Source of the DNA: a virus
Strand: one strand, 5' to 3'
Virus record (IMG/VR): IMGVR_UViG_3300028173_000007
Coordinates: 25,588-89,587 of that record
DNA: 64,000 bases
The position numbers and the translations under genes were made by a program. The notes under the pieces are model-generated. The model did not search any database, had not been told where the DNA came from, and saw only the letters and a list, made by a program, of their open reading frames with translations. The first letter of the stretch is position 1; every line of letters begins with the position of its first letter. Below, one piece after another: positions 43,863-51,522 of this stretch.

Positions 43863-45023
43863 TCAGTCTTTCATCCAGGCGGGGAGCTCGTCGGGGAGGT
43901 CCAGCGGCTCGGCCGCGGGCTCGGCCGTGGGCTCGTCGGGCATCCCGTTCAACTTGTTGTCAAGCCGCGCCAGGTGGTCGGGGTCGAGCCGGTCGATCTG
44001 TTCGCCGGTGATCATGCCGGCCGCGTGCGCCTCGGCGCCGGGCATGGACGCCGGCGCGAGTCGCCCCTTACGGGCGGCCTTCGTCTTGAGCTCGGCGCGG
44101 ATCTCCCCGAAGTCGTCGCCCACCTCGGGCTCGTCGTCGAGCACGTCGTCGGGCTCGTCGTCGTCGGGCACGTCGATCACCTGCGGCGGCTCGGGCGCGT
44201 CCAGTGCCGCGCCGATCTCCGCGCGCTCCGCGCCGAACATGGCCGCGCCCACCGAAGCAAAGAGCTCGGCGCCGGCCCCGAGGGCCTTCGCGGCCGAGAG
44301 CAGGGCAACGGCCCGGTTCGTGGCCGGGTCGCCGTAGTTGCCAGTCCACACCATCTTTGCGGCGACGAAGGGCCGCGAGAGCTCCTGCGCCGTGTAGGCC
44401 TGGCGCAGCCCCAGGGCGAGCCGCACGGCCCGGTTGCGGGCCTTGGACTCGGTGTGCTCGGTGATGAACGCGCGGGTCTGCCGAAGTTGGCGCGCGCCCT
44501 TCTCGGCCGTCTCGGCGTTGGCGAGGATCTCCAGCGCCATCGGCGCGTCGTCGCGCAGGTCCAGCCGCTTGCGCGCTTCGATGCGGCGGGACTTCCCGTC
44601 AAGGTCCTGCACCTCGCACACCACCACGATCTCGCAGACGTGGGGGTGAGCGCCGTTGTCTTCGCGGCGGCTCATGCCCCAGGTGAGGCCAGCGGCCGCG
44701 CCGATCTTGTCGAGGGCCGCCTTGTGGAGCGCCCGCTTCCCGCGGCCGCCCTTCACCGGGTAGGTCTCGTTTTCCACGTCCACCGCGTGCGCGGCGACGG
44801 TGACGGCGTGCCCCTGTGGGATCAGGCCGACCCGCTGGACGGGGAGAAGCAGGTTCGCGTGCTCACTGAGCCCGTCGAGGGCCTCGCGGAGCGCGTCGAC
44901 CGACTCAAAGGTGCCGGTGCGCCGCGCGAGCTCCACCGAGACCGTTGCGATTGCCGTTTGCTGGGGCCGGGAGCGCCCGTGCGGGCCCCCTGGCCCCCTG
45001 GCCCACTGGTTGTCTCTGCTCAT
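43863..45023 (-). CDS. Probable single-strand annealing / recombination mediator protein
   Basis: A 386-residue protein; ATG 45023. The core contains KRALHKAALDKIGAAAGLTWG, then EHTESKARNRAVRLALGL and YTAQELSRPFVAAKMVW. The ES-KARNRA-R segment followed by a YT-EL-KPF motif is typical of phage annealing proteins of the Erf/Rad52-like group as I remember them. The C-terminal 110 residues are acidic and end in DELPAWMKD, like the tails of single-strand-binding proteins. Neighbouring SbcCD-like genes support a recombination role. Family membership is moderately sure. Confidence 0.5.
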   Translation of the reverse strand: MSRDNQWARGPGGPHGRSRPQQTAIATVSVELARRTGTFESVDALREALDGLSEHANLLLPVQRVGLIPQGHAVTVAAHAVDVENETYPVKGGRGKRALHKAALDKIGAAAGLTWGMSRREDNGAHPHVCEIVVVCEVQDLDGKSRRIEARKRLDLRDDAPMALEILANAETAEKGARQLRQTRAFITEHTESKARNRAVRLALGLRQAYTAQELSRPFVAAKMVWTGNYGDPATNRAVALLSAAKALGAGAELFASVGAAMFGAERAEIGAALDAPEPPQVIDVPDDDEPDDVLDDEPEVGDDFGEIRAELKTKAARKGRLAPASMPGAEAHAAGMITGEQIDRLDPDHLARLDNKLNGMPDEPTAEPAAEPLDLPDELPAWMKD

Positions 45024-45042
45024 GGTTCGTCGCTCCTGTACG

Positions 45043-45056
45043 CCGGCCTGGGCCGG
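45043..45056. promoter_or_regulatory. Hairpin between regulator and annealing gene
   Basis: CCGGCC-TG-GGCCGG is a perfect dyad in the 52-base gap between the XRE regulator and the annealing protein, flanked on both sides by GTAC-containing sequence. It may be an attenuator or processing site inside the leftward operon. Confidence 0.35.
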
Positions 45057-45075
45057 GGGTCGTGTACGGTCGAGC

Positions 45076-45285
45076 TCAGCCGACGGCGGCCACCTCGACG
45101 GTCTCCAACAGATCGGACGCCTGGACGGCGCCCGCGGTCTCCCGCTCGATACGGACGGCGAGCTCGAAACTCGGCCGCTGGCGGCCGGACGCGAGCCGAT
45201 AGATCGTGGTGTCGCTCACGCCCAGGCGGCCAGCGAACGCGAGCCGGGTCACCCCTTCACGGGTGAGCCAGTCCGCGAGCTTCAC
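45076..45285 (-). CDS. XRE/Cro-type regulator
   Basis: A 69-residue protein; GTG 45285 overlaps the preceding stop. A helix-turn-helix is clear (RLAFAGRLGVSDTTIYRLASGRQRPS), of the Cro/CI type. It is the second gene of the leftward operon and lies next to a divergent intergenic region with two dyads, so it probably autoregulates and controls the switch between leftward recombination and rightward replication genes. The window shows no integrase, so this need not mean lysogeny. Confidence 0.7.
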   Translation of the reverse strand: MKLADWLTREGVTRLAFAGRLGVSDTTIYRLASGRQRPSFELAVRIERETAGAVQASDLLETVEVAAVG

Positions 45286-45653
45286 GCGCCCCCCTCGAAG
45301 CGAGAGCACGCGACCACGACCGCGATTTGCTTCTGGGCCACCTGACACCGCCGCCCGCGCCGCACCGCGCGCCGGTAGGCCTTGATCCGCTTGCGGACCT
45401 GGGGGGACTGAGGCCGACGCCCGCCGTGCATGAACCGCATCGCGAGCCCCACGGTGGCCTCGGGCGTCGCGTTCAGGACGGACGCCACGGCGCGGTCGGT
45501 GCCGGTGCGCCGGTAGGGCACCCTGCGCCGGGCTCCCGTCACCGGGTCGGCCTCCCACATGCCCGGCCAGGTGAAGGCCCGGCCGCCCTCGCCAGTCCAC
45601 ACGCCATCCCCTCGCTTCTTCGTCCCGCCCGCTGCACTCCAACCGCTTCCCAT
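45282..45653 (-). CDS. Basic protein of unknown function
   Basis: A 123-residue protein, ATG 45653 with AAGGGAG upstream; a start at 45728 would run through the operator region and is less likely. It is first in the leftward operon. The C-terminal half is strongly basic (RKRIKAYRRAVRRGRRCQ), suggesting nucleic-acid binding. No family recognised. Confidence 0.55.
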   Translation of the reverse strand: MGSGWSAAGGTKKRGDGVWTGEGGRAFTWPGMWEADPVTGARRRVPYRRTGTDRAVASVLNATPEATVGLAMRFMHGGRRPQSPQVRKRIKAYRRAVRRGRRCQVAQKQIAVVVACSRFEGGA

Positions 45654-45673
45654 GTTTTCGCTCCCTTGGTTAG

Positions 45674-45714
45674 TGGTCGCTTGACGACCAGTTCCGAAGA
45701 CCGTACCGTCTTCG
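45674..45714. promoter_or_regulatory. Divergent control region: promoter with two operator-like dyads
   Basis: A rightward promoter TTGACG (45681-45686), 17 bases, TACCGT (45704-45709) points to the gene at 45738. Dyad 1, TGGTCG-N5-CGACCA (45674-45690), covers the -35; dyad 2, CGAAGAC-N6-GTCTTCG (45695-45714), covers the -10. The leftward XRE operon starts on the other side, so the XRE protein is the obvious candidate ligand. Confidence 0.6.
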
Positions 45715-45737
45715 TCGGAGCATCGCAAGGGGAGTTC

Positions 45738-46052
45738 ATGGGATGGTTTCTAGGCCTGGGCCTTGTGGCCTGGGCGGCCGCCAGGTGGGCGGCGGGGCGG
45801 CATCGTGCCCGCGCTATGGCCTCGCGTCAAGTCCTCGGCCCGGCGCCGGTCGTCGCCATGCGAACCACGGCAGGTGGTCGCCCCGCGCCACTTGGCCCGC
45901 TCCCCGAGGGCTGGACGGTCCTCGGGGAGACGCACCGCGGCCGGCCCGCTCCGCGGGGCTGGGTGTGGGTCCAGTTGCCAGCGCACGAGTACCAGCGGGC
46001 CGACCTCGTGCGCCTTCTGGCGCAGGCCATCGAGCCCAAGGGGGGCGCGTGA
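45738..46052 (+). CDS. Small membrane-anchored protein
   Basis: A 104-residue protein, ATG 45738 behind AAGGGGAG; the open frame further upstream crosses the operators and is not coding. An N-terminal anchor (MGWFLGLGLVAWAAARWAAG) is followed by a basic stretch and a soluble tail. First gene of the rightward replication block, overlapping the initiator start by four bases. Function unknown. Confidence 0.55.
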   Translation: MGWFLGLGLVAWAAARWAAGRHRARAMASRQVLGPAPVVAMRTTAGGRPAPLGPLPEGWTVLGETHRGRPAPRGWVWVQLPAHEYQRADLVRLLAQAIEPKGGA

Positions 46053-46948
46053 CCGAGAGGTGGCGACCGGGGGCCATCTTCCCCCTTCTGAGAATCCAGA
46101 CCTGGGCGGACGGCCAGCCGGTGAAGGCCGTTCACCGCGGCATCCTCGCGACCCTGTTCGAGCGGTCGGCGCCGGCCGATGGGAAGTGCAGAGACGGGAT
46201 CGTGCGGAACCGCAAGCTCGCCGCGTTCGGCCTCGGGCCCGACGTGGGCGCCTGGGCGGGTCGGCCCGAGGACCTGGGCGCGGCCCGGTCCTCGGTGCGG
46301 GAGACCCTGCGGCGGGCGCTGGCGCTCGGCGTGCTGGTGCGCCACGACCGGGCGGGGAAGCCCCCGATCTTCGTGTGGCAGGACGACCGGATCCGCGAGT
46401 TCGCCGCGCCACGACCCCAAAAGTCGTCTGCTCCTGCACTCCCTCTATCCTCTGCACCCGAGGGGGGGGGCTCGAAGGAGACCCGGTGCGAAAACGAACC
46501 CGGTACGAAAGCGGCCCCGGTCCAAAAAGAGACCCCCCCGTCTCTATATGATCCGCGCGCGCGTCTGGCCTTAGAACAACAACTACACACCCCCCTTACC
46601 CCCCAGGGGGGGGGACTGGCGGATCTGGATAGCTTGTGGGCCAGCGGGCACACGAGAGCTCGCCGCACCCGAGGGGTGCAGGGCTTCAACGGCGCCGAGA
46701 TTTCACGGGTGGCCGCTGCGCTCCAGAAGCACGGCTTCGAGCCGGTCAAGGCCGCACTCGAAGCCGAGATCCTCGCCGCGGCCGGGTCGGCGCCGCGCAT
46801 GGACATCGCGCTCAACACGTTGGACGGCCAACCGTCCCCGCCTCGCAGACCAGCGGGCCGGGGGCCAAGGCCTCAGAGGGGCGGGGGCAACCCCGCGAAT
46901 CCGGTTGCGCTGGACCGGGCCAAATGGCGAACGCCGGCAGGAGGATAG
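46049..46948 (+). CDS. Replication initiator-like protein (lambda O-type arrangement)
   Basis: A 299-residue protein; GTG 46049 overlaps the preceding stop. The N-terminal 115 residues look like a winged-helix DNA-binding region (ILATLFERSAPADGKCRDGIVRNRKLAAFG; SSVRETLRRALALGVLVRHDRAGKPP). The centre (about 125-190) is low-complexity and lies over the iteron-like repeats; the C-terminal part (RGVQGFNGAEISRVAAALQKHG) is helical and may contact the downstream DnaC-like loader. Initiator followed by loader, with repeats inside the initiator gene, is the lambdoid O-P plan. Function is inferred from this context. Confidence 0.55.
   Translation: MTERWRPGAIFPLLRIQTWADGQPVKAVHRGILATLFERSAPADGKCRDGIVRNRKLAAFGLGPDVGAWAGRPEDLGAARSSVRETLRRALALGVLVRHDRAGKPPIFVWQDDRIREFAAPRPQKSSAPALPLSSAPEGGGSKETRCENEPGTKAAPVQKETPPSLYDPRARLALEQQLHTPLTPQGGGLADLDSLWASGHTRARRTRGVQGFNGAEISRVAAALQKHGFEPVKAALEAEILAAAGSAPRMDIALNTLDGQPSPPRRPAGRGPRPQRGGGNPANPVALDRAKWRTPAGG
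46468..46535. other. Putative replication origin: four 17-bp iteron-like repeats
   Basis: Four adjacent 17-bp units: GGGCTCGAAGGAGACCC, GGTGCGAAAACGAACCC, GGTACGAAAGCGGCCCC, GGTCCAAAAAGAGACCC. All start GG, have a central AA and end CCC; units 2 and 3 are the clearest. Because 17 is not a multiple of three, the repeats cannot reflect repeated protein sequence. They are followed by the relatively A+T-rich TCTCTATATGAT (46541-46552) and TTAGAACAACAACTACACAC (46571-46590). Confidence 0.6.
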
Positions 46949-46952
46949 AGGA

Positions 46953-47966
46953 ATGACCGACGAACCGAAGACCATCGAGGCCGAGCCCTCGCCCGAGCCC
47001 TCGCCCGAGCCCTCGCCCGAGCCCTCGCCCGAGCCCAGCGGGCGCGGCAACCTGGGCGCGGCCGTGGACGCCCTCGCGGCGTCCTGGCGGCTGGAGTCGC
47101 CGACTCGGCCCGAGCCCCCGAAGCCGGACGGGCCCCCGACGCTCATCCTCGCGCAGACCCCCGAGGGCCTCCGCGCGGAGGTGACGCCCTGCACCTGCAC
47201 CGACGGGTATCAGATCACCGACGCGGGCGCGGTGCCGTGCTCGGCCTGCTCGACGCCGAAGCGGGCGGCTGCGCTGATCAACCGCTGCGGCCTCCCGGCC
47301 GAGCCTGGGGCGTGCTACTTCGCCGGCTACCGCTACCTCAACGAGCCCGCGCCCGGCGAGCCCGACGGGGAGGAACGGGGGGGCGTGGTCTACGTCAAGG
47401 GCGGGGCCTACCTGCACCCCGCCCAGGAGCGCCGCGCCGCCCTCGCGGCCATGCGCTCACTCTCCGACCGCGTGGCGAAGCTGCGCCACGTTGGGGAGCT
47501 CCGCGGCCTGAGCTCGGTCCTACTCGCGGGCCCGCCCGGCGTGGGGAAGTCCTACCTCGGCGCGGCGTTCGCCCTCGAAACCATCCTCGCCGGCGCGCGC
47601 CTGGCCGTCCGCTACTGCCACATGGGCGGGCTCCTGGCCGAGTGCCGGCAGAGCATCCAAGCGCAGAAGCGAACGCAGGCCCTCGTGGATGCCGTGGCCA
47701 CCGTGCCGGTCCTCGTGTTCGACGAGCTCGGCGCGGGCCGCGCGACGGATTGGGAGCGCAGCATCGCGGACGAGATCATCGCGCGGCGCTACGACGCCGG
47801 CCTCCTGACCGTCTCCGCGACGAACTACACGACCGGGGCGGACCCCGAGCCCGAGGACCTGGGCGCCCTGCGGAACCGGATCGGCCCGCCGGCGGCGTCT
47901 CGCCTGTGGCACCGCTCGGTGACCTACACGCTCAGCGGCGTGGACCTCCGCGGGGTGGTCTCGTGA
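46953..47966 (+). CDS. DnaC-like helicase loader (AAA+ ATPase)
   Basis: A 337-residue protein, ATG 46953. The N-terminus has four 12-bp repeats (46986-47033) giving PSPE repeats, a flexible linker. A cysteine cluster at about residues 73-90 (CTCTDGYQI ... CSACSTPK) suggests a zinc-binding N-terminal domain as in DnaC. The ATPase core has Walker A GPPGVGKS near 193, Walker B VLVFDELG near 253, a sensor-like TVSATNYTTG and arginine-rich end. It would load the host replicative helicase at the origin next door. Confidence 0.8.
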   Translation: MTDEPKTIEAEPSPEPSPEPSPEPSPEPSGRGNLGAAVDALAASWRLESPTRPEPPKPDGPPTLILAQTPEGLRAEVTPCTCTDGYQITDAGAVPCSACSTPKRAAALINRCGLPAEPGACYFAGYRYLNEPAPGEPDGEERGGVVYVKGGAYLHPAQERRAALAAMRSLSDRVAKLRHVGELRGLSSVLLAGPPGVGKSYLGAAFALETILAGARLAVRYCHMGGLLAECRQSIQAQKRTQALVDAVATVPVLVFDELGAGRATDWERSIADEIIARRYDAGLLTVSATNYTTGADPEPEDLGALRNRIGPPAASRLWHRSVTYTLSGVDLRGVVS

Positions 47967-48358
47967 AGCGCGGCAGCTACAAGGACGCAGTTCGCGGCGC
48001 GCGCCGCGCGGCCGAGTGGGAGGCGGCCACGAAAGCGGCCACGAAGGCCGATCTCGTGGCCTTCATCGAGGCCACCGTGTTTCTGGTGGCCACCGCGCCC
48101 GACTACGCCCGCCGGTTGCGGCGGCTCACGCTCCACAATGCGTGGCTTCGGGCCAGCGACCGACACCACGCCGCGATGAGCCGGACACTGGATGCCCTCA
48201 CCCGCAGCATGGAGGCCACGAAGACGGGCGACTATCCCGAGATCGCCGCCGCGCACAAGGCCCGCGACAAGGCCTTCGCGGCCGAAGCCAAGGCCGAAAA
48301 GGCGAGCGAGCGAGCGTATGCCGCCCTGCGAGCGTTCGACGATGAGGTGGCGCTGTGA
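47963..48358 (+). CDS. Helical protein of unknown function
   Basis: A 131-residue protein, GTG 47963 overlapping the loader stop. Strongly helical and Ala/Lys-rich (KAATKADLVAFIEATVFLVATAP; AHKARDKAFAAEAKAEKASERAYAALRAF), likely coiled coil. No motif recognised. Overlaps the next gene by four bases. Confidence 0.55.
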   Translation: MKRGSYKDAVRGARRAAEWEAATKAATKADLVAFIEATVFLVATAPDYARRLRRLTLHNAWLRASDRHHAAMSRTLDALTRSMEATKTGDYPEIAAAHKARDKAFAAEAKAEKASERAYAALRAFDDEVAL

Positions 48359-48792
48359 TCGTGTGGCTTCTGGTGTCCATCGTGACCGTTGCCGACGTGG
48401 CCTGCGGCGAGAGCTCGCACGCCTTCACCGACGCGAAGGCCGTCGCCGGCGTGATCATGAACCGAGCTCGGGCGCGGGGCGTGACGCCGCTCGAAGCGGC
48501 CACGCGCCGCGGCCAGTTCGCCCGCGGGTGTCGAGCCGTCAACGCGCCCTCGCGGCTCACCTGGCGCCACCTGGCCGCCAGCACGCGCGCACACCTGGGC
48601 ATCGACCGGCGGCCCGCGTGGCTCACCGAGGACGTGCTTTGGTTCTGCGCCGAGGCCGGGCCCGAGGCCGGCTGCGCCCGCTGGCGCGAGCCCGGCTCCT
48701 GGGGCCGCAAGTTGGCCGAGGCCGGCCGCACCTACGACACGCGCCCGCACCGCGCCGGGCGCCTCATGCACCGCTATTGGAGGATGCCATGA
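48355..48792 (+). CDS. SleB-like cell-wall hydrolase
   Basis: A 145-residue protein, GTG 48355. It has a hydrophobic N-terminus (MIVWLLVSIVTVADVA) and the hallmarks of the SleB/hydrolase-2 family: catalytic-type GES near residue 19, AVAGVIMNRA and a downstream QFARGC segment. The family cuts peptidoglycan glycan strands. The hydrophobic N-terminus could act as a signal or anchor. A wall hydrolase inside the replication block, far from the lysis genes, is unusual. Confidence 0.6.
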   Translation: MIVWLLVSIVTVADVACGESSHAFTDAKAVAGVIMNRARARGVTPLEAATRRGQFARGCRAVNAPSRLTWRHLAASTRAHLGIDRRPAWLTEDVLWFCAEAGPEAGCARWREPGSWGRKLAEAGRTYDTRPHRAGRLMHRYWRMP

Positions 48793-49265
48793 CCACCCGC
48801 CCCGCCCCCGCCCCCAGGTGTTCCGGCCGCGTCCACGACGGCGGCGCGTCGGTTCGGTTTCACCAGTGCCGCCGTAATGCCGTCCTCGGCCCGTGTAAGG
48901 ACGGGCACCACTGGTGCCGCCAGCACGCCCCCCGCTACCTCGCCGCGGCCGGCGCCGAGACCGTCCAACTTTGGTGCGTCCGCCTGTATCAAGGCGAGCT
49001 CCAGACCAGCACCGCGCATTTTCGCCTCACGCCGAAGACCTACGTCCTGGCGTCGGAGCGGGGCTTCGACTTCGTGACGAAACATGACCGCGGGCTGGTG
49101 GATCGGGGCGGCATCGTGGACGCCCGCTACTACGCGGTGATCGGCCGAACCGAGGGCGAGGCCTACCGGCGTTTCGCCAGCTTCGCCAGTGCGCGGGCTG
49201 TGAAGTTGGCCGAGGACCTCGCCGCACTCCGCGCCGCCATCGCGTGCGCCGAGGGGGAGTCTTGA
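48789..49265 (+). CDS. Cysteine/histidine-rich protein of unknown function
   Basis: A 158-residue protein, ATG 48789. The N-terminal 45 residues carry several Cys and His (CSGRVHDGG, FHQCRRNAVLGPCKDGHHWCRQH), a likely zinc site. The rest is mixed alpha/beta with FRLTPKTYVLASERGFDFVTK. No family recognised. Overlaps the preceding stop. Confidence 0.55.
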   Translation: MTTRPAPAPRCSGRVHDGGASVRFHQCRRNAVLGPCKDGHHWCRQHAPRYLAAAGAETVQLWCVRLYQGELQTSTAHFRLTPKTYVLASERGFDFVTKHDRGLVDRGGIVDARYYAVIGRTEGEAYRRFASFASARAVKLAEDLAALRAAIACAEGES

Positions 49266-49267
49266 GC

Positions 49268-49651
49268 GTGGGCCGCTGGAGCCTGCGCGAGTACCCTCGG
49301 GCCTGCGCCTACTGCGGAGAGGCCCTGACGGCCCCCCGGCCAGGCCGGGACGGTGACCGCGTGGCCATGATCGTTGTCGAGCACCCGCTGACCCGCCGGA
49401 AGGTGTCGGTGGGCTGGCACATCGGGGAAGAAGGCGACGCCACCGGGGGCCACTGTTACGACGTGTCCCCGTTCGGTGACCGGCTCGTCGTCGAGGACGA
49501 CGGCGTGGCCTTCACGTTCACCATGATTCGAGAGATCGCGAAGCGGGGGCCCAACCGGGTCCGCGTCCTGCTCGAAGGGGAGACGGCCGTCGATGCGCGC
49601 GGCCGCCTCCTGGGCCCCGATGGGGCTGCACTCACACGCGCTATCGCCTGA
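49268..49651 (+). CDS. Small protein with CxxC motif
   Basis: A 127-residue protein. GTG 49268 has GGGGGAG about nine bases upstream; TTG 49262 is the alternative. It begins RACAYCGEAL (CxxC), contains VGWHIGEEGD and a helical C-terminus. No family recognised. Followed by the second start-codon hairpin. Confidence 0.5.
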   Translation: MGRWSLREYPRACAYCGEALTAPRPGRDGDRVAMIVVEHPLTRRKVSVGWHIGEEGDATGGHCYDVSPFGDRLVVEDDGVAFTFTMIREIAKRGPNRVRVLLEGETAVDARGRLLGPDGAALTRAIA

Positions 49652-49652
49652 G

Positions 49653-49666
49653 AGGTTGGGGAACCT
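49653..49666 (+). promoter_or_regulatory. Start-codon hairpin (putative translational operator), copy 2
   Basis: AGGTT-GGGG-AACCT abuts the ATG at 49667, with the ribosome-binding G run as the loop. Compared with copy 1 at 42541-42528 the core GGTTGGGGAACC is identical and the outermost pair changes from C-G to A-U, so pairing is kept. Confidence 0.6.
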
Positions 49667-50248
49667 ATGACCGACACTAAGACCGGGTGGCGCGAGCTCG
49701 CCGCCGCCCAGAAGACGAAGAAGAAGACCCGCAAACGGCCGGACGACCCGGAGCACCGCGCACAGTGCGGCATCGTGGAGGTGATGCGGCTCACGCAGAT
49801 CCCCCACGCGGCGAGCCTCAACGGCGTGAGGCTCCCCCCCGGCCTGGCCGGGAAGGCGAAGGCCGCGGGCATGACCGCCGGCGAGCCGGACTTCCGCATC
49901 GACGGCCACCCGTTGCGGCCCGAGCTCGCCACCCTCGCCCTCGCCGCGGTTCGCCTCCGCGGTGTCGCTGGCAAGTTCGCGGAGGGGCCGCAAGCTCGAC
50001 AACTTGAGGCCGTGGCCGATTGGCTGGCCGTCGGCGCCCCGTCCGCGGTGTTCGTGGAGCTCAAGGCCGACGACGTGGCCAAGCGCAACCGGCTCACCGA
50101 CCCCGAGGCCGGCGCGAGCGACGTGCAGCGCGCCCGCATGGCCGAGATCCGACAGGTGAGCGGCGCCGAGTGCTTTGTGGCCTACGGCATGGACGACTGC
50201 CTGCGGAAAATGGGCGAGCTCGGCTTCGCTGTGAGGGGGTGCCTGTGA
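49667..50248 (+). CDS. VRR-NUC-type nuclease
   Basis: A 193-residue protein, ATG 49667. It shows the PD-(D/E)XK layout of phage VRR-NUC proteins: GIVEVMRLTQIPHAAS near residue 35, GEPDFRI near 72 and VELKADDVAK near 130, the last two carrying the metal-binding D and ExK. Phage members act as structure-specific or Holliday-junction nucleases. A basic stretch (KTKKKTRKR) near the N-terminus suits DNA binding. Translation is probably controlled by the hairpin on its start. Confidence 0.7.
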   Translation: MTDTKTGWRELAAAQKTKKKTRKRPDDPEHRAQCGIVEVMRLTQIPHAASLNGVRLPPGLAGKAKAAGMTAGEPDFRIDGHPLRPELATLALAAVRLRGVAGKFAEGPQARQLEAVADWLAVGAPSAVFVELKADDVAKRNRLTDPEAGASDVQRARMAEIRQVSGAECFVAYGMDDCLRKMGELGFAVRGCL

Positions 50249-51522
50249 GCGCGTCGACTGACCTTCCCGTCTACAACGCAACCGGGGGCCGCAACACCTG
50301 GGCGACCCCGCCCGCGTTCCTCCGCGCCGCCGCCGCCGCCCTGGGCGTCGAGGACTTCGCCCTCGACATCGCCGCCCTCGGGTGGAGCTCCCAGGGGCGC
50401 CGCTACTTCGGGCCCGACGCCGAGATCATGGCCGACCGTGACGCCTTCGGGGGCGACCACCCGCCCATGCCCCGCACCGCGGGCCTCGCGCCCGGCTCGC
50501 CCGAGCTCGTGGCCAGGTGGCGCGCAGACGGCGCCCGCTACGCAAACCCGCCCTACTCCCGCGCGTGCCTCGCGTGCCGCGACGGCGAGTGGAAGCGGGC
50601 CACGAAGACCCGAAAGGGGTGCTCGGCCAAGGGCCACGCCAGCCGGACGGTCACCGACTGGATGCGCGCCATCGCGGCCGCCGGCGTCGACCCCGAGGGC
50701 GGCGGGCCCTTCCTGGCCCTGCCCGCGTTCCGGCCGGCGACCGAGTGGTTCAGCCGCCACGTTCACGGCGTCGCGCGTCGCGTGGTCCTGCCCCGCGGCC
50801 GGCTGCGCTTCGAGACGGGGCCGGGCAAGCCGGCGAAGACGGGCGCCCCGTTCCCCTCGTGCCTCATCGAGTACGTCCCGCCCCCGCCGGGCTGGGCCTG
50901 GGTGACGCAGTACGGCGCGATCAACGCGGACGGGACCGACCCCGATATCCCGCCCCCCGTCGTGCGGCGGGAGTCGGACCCGGCGAGGTCCTACGTCGTG
51001 CGGGGGAGCGTGGCGTGTCTCCTGGGTGCCGACATCGCGCGCCAGAAGGTCGCGCGCGAAAGGGTCGCCCTCGGGGTGCCCGAACTTGAGCCCGTGGAGC
51101 CGCCAGCCGACCGGGAGTGGTTGGCCCGAGTGGAGACCGCCGCAGCGGAAATCCGGGGAGCCTACGGCCCCGAGGCCCTCGCCGGCCTCCCGCCCGAGTA
51201 CCTCACCGGGGGGCGCGTGAACCGCATCGCCGTCACCGTCACCACGAAGCCGACGCCCGAGCCCGTGAAGCGGGGGAATGTGAAGCTGATCACCCTGGGG
51301 GGGGGCGCGGAACAGGGGGGGGAGGATAGCGGCGCAGCCGCTCGCCAGGTGAGCGAGTTGCGGCCCGTTCGTGACGGTGGCGTGGGGCGCGGCACCGCGG
51401 ATCTCTCCCACCGCGGGGTGTGCGGGTGCTGTGGAGCTCCCCGAGGGCCCGACGCCAGCATGACCCACGACGGCGAGTGCATCTGGCACCCCTCGCGGGA
51501 CATCGGCCTCTCCCCATACTGA
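50245..51522 (+). CDS. Dam-type DNA N6-adenine methyltransferase, C-terminally extended
   Basis: A 425-residue protein, GTG 50245. The first 220 residues match phage Dam-family enzymes: ATGGRNTWATPP start, ALDIAALG, and motif IV ANPPYSR near residue 100, then FLALPAFRPATEWF and a PSCLIEY end. A cysteine-rich insertion follows motif IV (CLACRDGEWKR ... KGCSAKG). The C-terminal extension, about 200 residues, ends in another Cys cluster (GVCGCCGAPRGP ... GECIW). Runs of nine (51297-51305) and eight G (51315-51322) lie in the extension and could slip. It probably protects phage DNA from restriction. Confidence 0.75.
   Translation: MSASTDLPVYNATGGRNTWATPPAFLRAAAAALGVEDFALDIAALGWSSQGRRYFGPDAEIMADRDAFGGDHPPMPRTAGLAPGSPELVARWRADGARYANPPYSRACLACRDGEWKRATKTRKGCSAKGHASRTVTDWMRAIAAAGVDPEGGGPFLALPAFRPATEWFSRHVHGVARRVVLPRGRLRFETGPGKPAKTGAPFPSCLIEYVPPPPGWAWVTQYGAINADGTDPDIPPPVVRRESDPARSYVVRGSVACLLGADIARQKVARERVALGVPELEPVEPPADREWLARVETAAAEIRGAYGPEALAGLPPEYLTGGRVNRIAVTVTTKPTPEPVKRGNVKLITLGGGAEQGGEDSGAAARQVSELRPVRDGGVGRGTADLSHRGVCGCCGAPRGPDASMTHDGECIWHPSRDIGLSPY

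Noticed and set aside
45327-45737. Upstream extension of the gene at 45738 to position 45327.
   Set aside because: It would run antisense through two leftward genes and the operator region; ATG 45738 has a clear ribosome site.
46986-47033. Four 12-bp repeats considered as additional iterons.
   Set aside because: Unit length is a multiple of three and encodes a PSPE linker; no similarity to the 17-bp units.
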